A DNA stretch of 27,859 nucleotides from a virus, in the IMG/VR virus record IMGVR_UViG_3300045051_001110, positions 1-27,859 of that record; one strand, 5' to 3'. Below, piece after piece: positions 6,106-12,576 of this stretch; position 1 is the first letter of the stretch; each line of letters opens with the position of its first letter. The notes below the pieces were generated by a model. The model saw only the letters and a program-made list of their open reading frames with translations, was not told where the DNA came from and made no database searches. The position numbers and the translations under genes are program-made.

Positions 6106-7744
6106 ACGCGCCCTGAATTGGTTACGCAATCTCGGTCACAACGCCGGGACACGCTATGCCGCAGCCCGCTTGAGTCGATATGTTGATTTTTTCGCCATGC
6201 TCCTGTCGCCCCATCGGCAGCGGCTGACGGACCTCACTAAGCTTAGGGCCCATTCGCGAGAACTGGTCCAGGACAATGTCTACGCTGCGCGCTACATCGA
6301 ACTGGTGAGCACGAACGTTGTCGGCCCGGATGGGATCAATTATCAGTCTGAAATTAAGGATGCCAAAGGTATCCTTCGCGAGGACTGGAACGCCGCCATC
6401 GAGCAGGCCTTCGCAAAGTGGGGCGAGTGCTGCACTACAGACGGCCGCCTCGGCTGGGTTGAGGCCCAGCAGCTCATTGCGGAAACCGTGGCCACCGATG
6501 GCGAAGTTCTGATCCGCCTGGTGCGCGGCTATTCAAACGACTGCGGTTTCGCCATCGACATCATCGATGCGGACCGTCTGGACCACACCTACTCGGAGCC
6601 ACTCAAGGACGGATCCAGAATCATCGGTGGTGTCGAAATGGACTCGTGGGGGCGCCGTAATGCCTACTGGCTTTGGACCGCCCACCCGGAGGACTATGAC
6701 GCCGCTCCACGCCGGACACGCATACCGGCCGAACAGATCATCCACCTCTATCGAGAGGACCGGTCCAGGGGCGTCCATGGCGTGCCGTGGCTCACTCCCT
6801 GCATGGTCCAACTCAATATGGTGGGTCGGCTCTGGTCTGCGGAACTGGCTGCGGCCAACTATGACGCAGATCGAATCGGTGTCATCGAGAACCAGGCAGG
6901 CGCCGATGGATTCACTGAGTTCAAGGACTGCAAGGTTACGGCCCAGGAAATTACCTCGGACCATGCCACGTTTTTGGGTTTGGACGCTGGTCAGAAGGTC
7001 ACCTTCCCGACTCCCCAGCACCCGAACAGTGTCCTTCCCATGTTCACCGCCTTCCTCCTCAAGGGGCTCGCGAGCGGCTTGAACGTGGCTTATCACTCCC
7101 TGACGGCAGACCTCTCCGAGAGCAAGTTTTCGAGCGATCGCACGGGGCTGATCCAGGAACGCGATCACTGGCGGAAGAAACAAGGCTGGTTCATCCGCGG
7201 CTTATGCAGCCCGGTCATGGCCGTCTGGCTGGAAATGGCCATCCTCTCGGGCGTATTGCGCTTGCCTGGGTTCAGCATCGACAAGGCTTCCCACCGCTGG
7301 GACGCGCGAAGCTGGGACTGGGTGGATCCCAAGGCCGACATTGCCGCCAGCGATTCAGCGATTGAAAAAAATCTCTCCACTTTGCAGCAAGAGCTCGGGG
7401 CGCGTGGGATGAATTGGCGTGATGTGCTGGTCCAACGCGCGGAGGAAAAGAGGTTCGCCGAATCCCTGAATCCCGTTGCCGCTGCCACCGCTGCAGAGGG
7501 TGCCGTGCAGGACACCGCTCTCAACGGCGCCCAGGTCTCGAGTCTGCTGGAAATCATCAATGCCGTGGCCGCCGGCACGTTCCCAAAGGCCACCGCCGAA
7601 GCAATGATCGTCGCCGCATTCCCGGCCATCGACCCAGCGAAGGTCACCGAGATGTTGCAGCCCATCGCTGAGGGTAGCGCGAAGCCCAAGGAAACCGCCA
7701 AGAAAGACCCGAACCAGGAGGGTACCAATGCCCCAGCAGCGTGA
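6098..7744 (+). CDS. Portal protein (lambda gpB family)
   Basis: 548 residues, near the 533 of lambda gpB. The N-terminus has the typical basic segment and RLTDLTKLRAHSRELVQDN, followed by the stem and wing regions (DGEVLIRLVRGYS, IDIIDADRLDH), the EQIIHLYREDRSRGVHGVPWL segment and the helical stretch starting AAANYDADRIGVIEN. This pattern marks lambda-type portals. Twelve copies form the DNA channel at one vertex of the prohead and hold the terminase motor. The C-terminal 70 residues are Ala/Thr-rich and end in a Lys/Asn-rich tail, often removed during head maturation in lambda. It overlaps the next gene by 17 bases, so ATG at 7728 lies inside the portal coding end. Confidence 0.93.
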   Translation: MFERALNWLRNLGHNAGTRYAAARLSRYVDFFAMLLSPHRQRLTDLTKLRAHSRELVQDNVYAARYIELVSTNVVGPDGINYQSEIKDAKGILREDWNAAIEQAFAKWGECCTTDGRLGWVEAQQLIAETVATDGEVLIRLVRGYSNDCGFAIDIIDADRLDHTYSEPLKDGSRIIGGVEMDSWGRRNAYWLWTAHPEDYDAAPRRTRIPAEQIIHLYREDRSRGVHGVPWLTPCMVQLNMVGRLWSAELAAANYDADRIGVIENQAGADGFTEFKDCKVTAQEITSDHATFLGLDAGQKVTFPTPQHPNSVLPMFTAFLLKGLASGLNVAYHSLTADLSESKFSSDRTGLIQERDHWRKKQGWFIRGLCSPVMAVWLEMAILSGVLRLPGFSIDKASHRWDARSWDWVDPKADIAASDSAIEKNLSTLQQELGARGMNWRDVLVQRAEEKRFAESLNPVAAATAAEGAVQDTALNGAQVSSLLEIINAVAAGTFPKATAEAMIVAAFPAIDPAKVTEMLQPIAEGSAKPKETAKKDPNQEGTNAPAA

Positions 7745-9617
7745 CATCAAGGGAATGTGGGAGCGCACCTTCCAGCTTGACCGCGCCACGGTCAACCAGG
7801 ACGCCCGTACGGTGGAACTCGCGCTCTCCAGCGAGGCGCCCTACGAGCGGTACTACGGCATGGAGGTGCTCGGCCATGGTCCTGGTGAAGTGGACATGGC
7901 CCGCATCACGAATGCTGCCGCACTGCTCATGGACCACAACTCCCGCGATCAGATCGGCGTGGTGGAATCCGCGCGGTTGGATCCGGATCGCGTGCTTCGC
8001 TGCGTCGTTCGATTCAGCCGCTCGGCCCGCGGGGAGGAGATCTACCAGGATGTGCTCGACGGCATCCGCACCAAGGTCTCCGTGGGCTATGTGACCTCCG
8101 ATTACACGATGACCAAGGGCCAGAATGGCGGGCCCGATACCTATCGCTTCACTGGATGGCTTCCCTGTGAGGCCTCCATCGTCTCCATCCCTGCCGACGA
8201 CACCGTCGGCATCGGTCGCGGCTTGGACCCCGACGAATCCCGCACCACCCCTCCCAACCCTCCGGCCGCACCGGCCGCCACCGCAAAGGAGTCTTCAATG
8301 ACCCCCGAAGATATCGCGGCTGCCCAGAAGGCGGCCGAAGACCTCAAGAACAGCATTCCCGGTCTGCTCACGGGTGAGCGTCGGGAAGCCCTCCAGATCC
8401 AGCTCATCGCTGAGAAGCTGGGCCTGGGCAAGGAAGCCGCCGAGATTCTGGCTTCCGACAAACCCCTCTCCGAGGCCCGTATGCAGATCATGGCGCTCGT
8501 CGCCGAGAAGGGCGCCCAGCCCCTGCCCGCGCTTCATCTGGACATGAGCCAGAAGGAGGCGAAGCAGTATTCCTACGCGCGTGCCATTTTCGCCAGCGCC
8601 TGCCGTCGGGAGTCCATCTCCTTCGCGCGCTGCTTCGAGGACGAAGTCTCTGAAACCATCCAGAAGAGCCTTCCCCCCACCTACCAGAGCAAGGGCGGCA
8701 TGTTCGTGCCCATGTCGCTGCGTGCGGGCCTCGACACTGCCACGGCCACCTCAGGGGCCGAGCTGAAATACACCGAGTTCGGCGGAGAGGTCATCGAACT
8801 CCTGCGAAACATGGCGGCCGTGATCGTCTCGGGCGCGCGTGTCCTGCCTGGGCTTACCTCTCCGATCAGCTTCCCCAAGCAGACGGGTGCGGGCACGGCC
8901 TACTGGATGGGCGAGAACGGTGGCGCCGACGCGACCGAGAGCGAACTGGCCACCGGCGTGGTCACTCTCGCCCCGAAGACTCTCCAGGCAACCACGAAGT
9001 TCAGCCGCCAGCTGCTCCAGCAGTCGGTGATCGCTATCGAGCCGATGGTGCGCGCCGATCTGGCCGCCACCCATGCCCTTGCCATCGACAGGGCCGCCCT
9101 GCATGGGACGGGTGCCAACAATCAACCCACCGGCATCTACCGGACCACGAGCGTCAACGCCAAGGCCATGGGTGGCGTTCCGGACTTCGGCAAGATTCAG
9201 GACATGATCACGGCGGTCGCGACCAACAATGCCCTGATGCGCTCCTTGGGCTGGCTCACCACCCCGGGCATGGCCGGCAAGCTGGCGCAGACCCTCAAGG
9301 CCAGCGCCGCGGGTTCCGACATGATCTGGACCGGCAAATACGATGACGGCATGCTCAACGGCTACAAGGCCATCGCCACGAACCAGGTTTCGGCTCTCAT
9401 GAACGTCCTGGTGGACACCGGCGGGACCAGTCACGGCATGATCTTCGGCAACTGGGACGATCTCCTGATCGGCCTGTGGGGAGCTCTCGAACTCATCACC
9501 GACCCCTACGCCCTTGCGGCGCAGGGCATGATCAAGGTCACCTCCTTCCAGATGGCCGACATCGAGGTTCGCCACGCACCCTCGTTCTCCGTCGCCACTG
9601 GCGCCGCGATCGCTTAG
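7728..9617 (+). CDS. Fused prohead protease and HK97-fold major capsid protein
   Basis: 629 residues in one open frame. Residues 1-165 are an HK97-type prohead serine protease: His70 in LLMDHN, Ser118 in TKVSVGYV and Glu148 in WLPCEASIV match the spacing of the known triad (His65, Ser114, Glu148 in HK97). A Pro/Ala linker follows (175-188). Residues 191-280 are helical and charged, like a scaffold or delta domain. From about 300 (SLPPTYQSKGGMFVP) to the end is an HK97-fold capsid subunit, with ALAIDRAALHGTGANNQPTGI typical of the family. The protease matures the prohead by removing the scaffold. In many phages these are separate genes; here the fusion is uninterrupted, with an internal start at 8298. 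Confidence 0.92.
   Translation: MPQQRDIKGMWERTFQLDRATVNQDARTVELALSSEAPYERYYGMEVLGHGPGEVDMARITNAAALLMDHNSRDQIGVVESARLDPDRVLRCVVRFSRSARGEEIYQDVLDGIRTKVSVGYVTSDYTMTKGQNGGPDTYRFTGWLPCEASIVSIPADDTVGIGRGLDPDESRTTPPNPPAAPAATAKESSMTPEDIAAAQKAAEDLKNSIPGLLTGERREALQIQLIAEKLGLGKEAAEILASDKPLSEARMQIMALVAEKGAQPLPALHLDMSQKEAKQYSYARAIFASACRRESISFARCFEDEVSETIQKSLPPTYQSKGGMFVPMSLRAGLDTATATSGAELKYTEFGGEVIELLRNMAAVIVSGARVLPGLTSPISFPKQTGAGTAYWMGENGGADATESELATGVVTLAPKTLQATTKFSRQLLQQSVIAIEPMVRADLAATHALAIDRAALHGTGANNQPTGIYRTTSVNAKAMGGVPDFGKIQDMITAVATNNALMRSLGWLTTPGMAGKLAQTLKASAAGSDMIWTGKYDDGMLNGYKAIATNQVSALMNVLVDTGGTSHGMIFGNWDDLLIGLWGALELITDPYALAAQGMIKVTSFQMADIEVRHAPSFSVATGAAIA
8298..9617 (+). CDS. Major capsid precursor from an internal start (scaffold plus capsid)
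   Basis: Inside the fused gene, AAAGGAG lies just before an in-frame ATG at 8298 (codon 191), a better ribosome site than most true starts here. The resulting 439-residue protein would contain the helical scaffold-like segment and the whole HK97-fold capsid domain without the protease. It resembles the lambda C/Nu3 logic, where an internal start sets the ratio of products. A head needs hundreds of capsid copies but few proteases, so this start is probably the main source of capsid protein. Use of the start is inferred. Confidence 0.65.
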   Translation: MTPEDIAAAQKAAEDLKNSIPGLLTGERREALQIQLIAEKLGLGKEAAEILASDKPLSEARMQIMALVAEKGAQPLPALHLDMSQKEAKQYSYARAIFASACRRESISFARCFEDEVSETIQKSLPPTYQSKGGMFVPMSLRAGLDTATATSGAELKYTEFGGEVIELLRNMAAVIVSGARVLPGLTSPISFPKQTGAGTAYWMGENGGADATESELATGVVTLAPKTLQATTKFSRQLLQQSVIAIEPMVRADLAATHALAIDRAALHGTGANNQPTGIYRTTSVNAKAMGGVPDFGKIQDMITAVATNNALMRSLGWLTTPGMAGKLAQTLKASAAGSDMIWTGKYDDGMLNGYKAIATNQVSALMNVLVDTGGTSHGMIFGNWDDLLIGLWGALELITDPYALAAQGMIKVTSFQMADIEVRHAPSFSVATGAAIA

Positions 9618-9626
9618 GAGATCGTG

Positions 9627-9839
9627 ATGCGCGTCGTCTTCCTGCAGTCCATCGGTCTCGGTGACCACGTGGCGGAAGTGGACGATGTCGAGGATCTCCC
9701 TGAGCGTCAAGCACAGGAATACATCTACCAGGGGCGGGCCGTGCTCGCCCCTGGTGAGGTGGCCCCCGAACCTCGCGGACTCACTACCGAAGCCTTCACC
9801 CCTGACCCCACCCCCCCCAAGAAAGGAGGCCGAAAGTGA
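9627..9839 (+). CDS. Small post-capsid protein, 70 aa
   Basis: The capsid stop merges into AGGAG, giving a good ribosome site for ATG 9627; a GTG three bases earlier is possible. The protein has two strands (MRVVFLQSI, HVAEVDDV), a short helix (PERQAQEYIYQGRA) and a Pro/Lys-rich tail ending KKGGRK. Small proteins of this outline commonly follow the major capsid gene in siphophages, and the function is generally unassigned. It could stabilise capsids or join the head to the tail. Its TGA overlaps the next GTG start. Confidence 0.6.
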   Translation: MRVVFLQSIGLGDHVAEVDDVEDLPERQAQEYIYQGRAVLAPGEVAPEPRGLTTEAFTPDPTPPKKGGRK

Positions 9840-10462
9840 ACTCCGCAACCTTCCCGGGCGGGGCATCCATCGTCAACCTGCTCCCGATCGCCGAGATCTC
9901 CGCGACAACCACGGGGGCGGGCGTGGACATCCAGCCCTACAAAGGCCACGGCCTCGTGCTGCTGGACGTCTCCGCCCCCACCGCCGGCGGCGCACCCACC
10001 AACGCCGTGAAACTCCAGACCAGCCCCGAGGCCAAGAAGGTCACCTCCGTGACCTATGCAGGCACCGGCAACGGCAAGATGGAAGTTGAAGCGGGCCCTG
10101 ATCCCGTGGCCGAGGACATCACGTTCACCGCATCGAGCGCCACGGAGTTCGCGGTCGTCGGCTCCGTCTCGGGTGCCCTCGGTACGCTCACGGTCGGCAC
10201 ATGGTTCAAGTGCGCCCAAATCAAGGCGCTGATCCTGGCGGGCGCCACGGCCTTCGTTCAGAACGATCTCTTCACGGTGCCCACCACTGCCCGCAGCTGG
10301 ACTGATGCGGGCGACTTCGCCGCCCAGACTACGGCCGCCCATCGAGAGAAGAAATCCGTGGATTTGGATAAGTGCCCGCGCTACCTCCGTGCCGTTTCGA
10401 CACTCGGCGGAGCCGGTACCAAGTACGTCATCTCCGCGAACCTCCTGGCGATTGCTCAGTAA
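9836..10462 (+). CDS. Head-region structural protein with an inserted beta module
   Basis: 208 residues; GTG start overlaps the previous stop (GTGA). The flanking parts (residues 1-70 and about 150-208) read like one beta-rich domain seen in small proteins after the capsid gene: GHGLVLLDVSAP and VKLQTSPE at the front, KKSVDLDKCPRYLRAVSTLGG at the back. Residues 73-148 form a separate Gly/Thr-rich module starting YAGTGNGKMEVEAG, with VGSVSGALGTLTVGT in the middle and AGATAFVQNDLFTV at the end. The same module appears at residues 31-108 of the tail protein at 15529. The position suggests a capsid decoration or head-tail protein; the exact role is unknown. Confidence 0.6.
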   Translation: MNSATFPGGASIVNLLPIAEISATTTGAGVDIQPYKGHGLVLLDVSAPTAGGAPTNAVKLQTSPEAKKVTSVTYAGTGNGKMEVEAGPDPVAEDITFTASSATEFAVVGSVSGALGTLTVGTWFKCAQIKALILAGATAFVQNDLFTVPTTARSWTDAGDFAAQTTAAHREKKSVDLDKCPRYLRAVSTLGGAGTKYVISANLLAIAQ

Positions 10463-10463
10463 C

Positions 10464-10784
10464 ATGTCCACCCTCACCGACCTCCGCGCCATGATCGCCG
10501 GCTTGCCGGGTTCCAGCACCACGGTGTTTGGAACCCATTCCTCGCCCTCCATCCTCGAGTTCGATGGACAGGCCTGGGGCACGGAAGACTGCGCCCAGGT
10601 CGGTGTGGAGATCCTCACCCTCACCTACGTCTTTCCCGACCTTCCTGGCCTGGTTCCGGGCAGTTCCATCACGGTCACGACTGTGGTGGATGAAGTGTCC
10701 TACACCGCTTCCTACATCGTCTCCCGCGGCCCGCGCCGCAAAGGGGATGGCCTGGAAGCCGTTGTGATTCTGGAGAACGCATGA
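10464..10784 (+). CDS. Putative head-tail joining protein (gpFII-like)
   Basis: 106 residues. The frame is open upstream, but ATG 10464 lies 1 base after the previous TAA and gives the expected family size (lambda FII is 117). The second half is a beta-barrel-like run of strands: VEILTLTYVFPDL, SSITVTTVVDEVSYTASYIVSRG, then a Gly-rich turn and LEAVVILENA. Proteins of the FII type attach under gpW and form the socket for the tail. The assignment rests mainly on size, strand pattern and order. The gene overlaps the next by four bases (ATGA). Confidence 0.55.
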   Translation: MSTLTDLRAMIAGLPGSSTTVFGTHSSPSILEFDGQAWGTEDCAQVGVEILTLTYVFPDLPGLVPGSSITVTTVVDEVSYTASYIVSRGPRRKGDGLEAVVILENA

Positions 10785-11233
10785 CCGCCAGCCGCGAACA
10801 GCAGATCTTAGAGGAGATCAAGATTCGCCTTAATGGCTCGGCTCTCGGCTTGATCCCCAAGCCGAGTGGGCTAATCGTCGAACGTTCCCGTTTGCGGGAG
10901 CTCGCCCCGAGCCATCTCCCAGCCATTGGTATCTATCCTCTCGAGGCTGATTCAGAAGAAGTTGGTTCCCGGACTCAAGAGGATCTCGCGGTGAAAATTG
11001 CGATCTTTGCGAAGGGTGCCGGAACAACCCCAGTAGACCAGGATCTTGACCCAATTGATCAGTGGGTACATCAGCAGCTATACACAGACAAAAGCCTTTC
11101 TGGTCTGTGTTTAGGCCTATGTCTCGTTAAAAAAACGTGGGGATTCAATCTTAGCCAAAACGTCATGGGTGACCTGGATCTCCATTACCTCGTCACCTTC
11201 CGCCACCAATCCAACAATCCCAGCCTCGGCTGA
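10781..11233 (+). CDS. Putative tail terminator (gpU-like)
   Basis: 150 residues, ATG overlapping the previous stop. The order (after FII, before the tail tube) and an alpha/beta pattern fit a tail-terminator protein: an N-terminal helix (REQQILEEIKIRL), strands HLPAIGIYP and DLAVKIAIFAKG, helix IDQWVHQQLY, and strands LGLCLVKKTWGF and LHYLVTFRHQ. Such proteins cap the tube hexamer and stop polymerisation at the length set by the tape measure. The 3' half is much less GC-rich than its neighbours (I count 24 G/C of 60 in 11101-11160), which suggests that this segment came from another source. Confidence 0.6.
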   Translation: MTASREQQILEEIKIRLNGSALGLIPKPSGLIVERSRLRELAPSHLPAIGIYPLEADSEEVGSRTQEDLAVKIAIFAKGAGTTPVDQDLDPIDQWVHQQLYTDKSLSGLCLGLCLVKKTWGFNLSQNVMGDLDLHYLVTFRHQSNNPSLG

Positions 11234-11247
11234 GAAAGGACAGCATC

Positions 11248-12024
11248 ATGACCGACATTCTTTTCCGCGGGCAGGGCAAGGTATTTCTGGGCCTCCGCGA
11301 CACCAGTGGCAACCCCAAGAATCTCCGCTACGTGGGGAACGTGCCTGAGTTGAAGTTCACCCTCGAGTCCACCGTGCTCGAGCACAAGGAAAGCACGAGC
11401 GGCAACAACCTCACCGACCGCCGCATCGAGACCGCGGTGAAGTCGAGCTGCTCCATGACCCTGGAGAGCATCCAGAAAGACAACCTGGCGCTCGCATTCC
11501 GGGGCAACATCCAGACCGTGGCCTCCGGTGACCCGATCACGGGTGAAACCCTCGGCGGCGGGAGCACGACCGCGGTGGTGGGGGACATCCTTTGCTTCGC
11601 CAAGCGCAACGCGGGAACGGTCAGCATCAAGGACAGCACGGGATCCCCGAAGACCCTGGTGGCTGACACCAACTACAAACTCCACGCCAAGGCCGGCCAC
11701 ATCGAACTGCTCGACCTCACCACGGGTGGCCCCTTTGTCCAGCCCTTCAAGGCCGACTACACCCCCGGAGCTTGTTCGGAGGTGGGGCTCTTCACGCAGG
11801 GCAGTGTCAACTACTACCTCCGCTTCGTGGGCCTGAATACGGCCGACACGAACGAACCTGTGATCGTCGACCTCTACAGTGTGCTGTTCGATCCCGCCAA
11901 GGATTTCGGCCTGATCCAGGATGACTTCGCCAAATTCCAGCTCGACGGTTCCTGTCTCATGGACAGCTCCCGCAGCAGCGGTTCCGCCCTGGGCCAGTTC
12001 GGCGCCGTCTACAACCTGAAGTAG
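11248..12024 (+). CDS. Major tail tube protein
   Basis: 258 residues with a good ribosome site (AGAAAGGA) before ATG 11248. The N-terminus (ILFRGQGKVFLGLRD) and the phrase VPELKFTLESTVLEHKES are typical of siphophage tube proteins, where the strand and loop build the inner wall of the tube. The middle carries Gly-rich strands and the C-terminus ends in a strand (LGQFGAVYNLK). Hexamers stack around the tape measure to make the tail tube. The start is isolated by 14 bases from the upstream gene, and the stronger ribosome site fits a need for high copy number. No extra Ig domain is evident at the C-terminus. Confidence 0.85.
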   Translation: MTDILFRGQGKVFLGLRDTSGNPKNLRYVGNVPELKFTLESTVLEHKESTSGNNLTDRRIETAVKSSCSMTLESIQKDNLALAFRGNIQTVASGDPITGETLGGGSTTAVVGDILCFAKRNAGTVSIKDSTGSPKTLVADTNYKLHAKAGHIELLDLTTGGPFVQPFKADYTPGACSEVGLFTQGSVNYYLRFVGLNTADTNEPVIVDLYSVLFDPAKDFGLIQDDFAKFQLDGSCLMDSSRSSGSALGQFGAVYNLK

Positions 12025-12030
12025 CCTCCC

Positions 12031-12576
12031 GTGTCTGACACCACCCTCTCCTCGCTCTTCCCCTCCGTGCCGGTGCTGGTCGGTGGGGAACGCCTGTGCC
12101 TGCGCCCGATCATCCTGCGCGAGCTCCCGGCGGTGGAGAGGGTGCTGGAGGGCTGGCGCCTCCTGGTTGCAACCGGAGGCAACTTCGCCCAGGCGGAAGC
12201 TTGGCAGGATGTCCTGGACCTCACCGCCGCGTCGGTGGGCCGTTCCCGGCCCTGGCTGGACCAGCTTTCCGAGGCGGATTTCGAAGCCCTGATCTGCCAG
12301 GTGATGTCCATCAACGAAGAGATCTGGCGACCGCGCCCCGCGGCGAAGGATGAAGGAAAGGCCTTCACCTGGTCCCAGATCGTCCAGTGCCTGGTGGAGC
12401 ATGGTCACCCCTTCGACGCCATCCAGGGCTACACCCTGGCCCAGGCCCGCACCCTCCTGACCGAATGCTTCCGACAAGAATCGGAAGCCATGGCGCGAGA
12501 CATCCAGAGCGCGGCCTTCTCGATGGCCTCCTCGGAATCCGTGGACAAGGCCGTGAAAGGACTCCGCCGTGGGTAG
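12031..12576 (+). CDS. Tail assembly chaperone (gpG/gpT-like, single frame)
   Basis: 181 residues, GTG start six bases after the tube gene. The N-terminal half shows the chaperone outline: strands around VPVLVGGERLCLRPIIL, then helices with an EADFEALICQVMSINEEIW motif. After a charged linker, residues about 112-150 hold a second helical unit (WSQIVQCLVEHGHPFDAIQGYTL) like the T extension. In lambda, G and GT are made by ribosomal slippage; here both units are in one frame and I see no canonical slippery heptamer. The protein coats the tape measure before the tube polymerises. Its stop overlaps the tape measure start by 8 bases. Confidence 0.7.
   Translation: MSDTTLSSLFPSVPVLVGGERLCLRPIILRELPAVERVLEGWRLLVATGGNFAQAEAWQDVLDLTAASVGRSRPWLDQLSEADFEALICQVMSINEEIWRPRPAAKDEGKAFTWSQIVQCLVEHGHPFDAIQGYTLAQARTLLTECFRQESEAMARDIQSAAFSMASSESVDKAVKGLRRG

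Noticed and set aside
12340-12365. Slippery site for a G/T frameshift in the tail chaperone
   Set aside because: AAGGAAAGG is not a canonical slippery heptamer, and both units are already in one frame.
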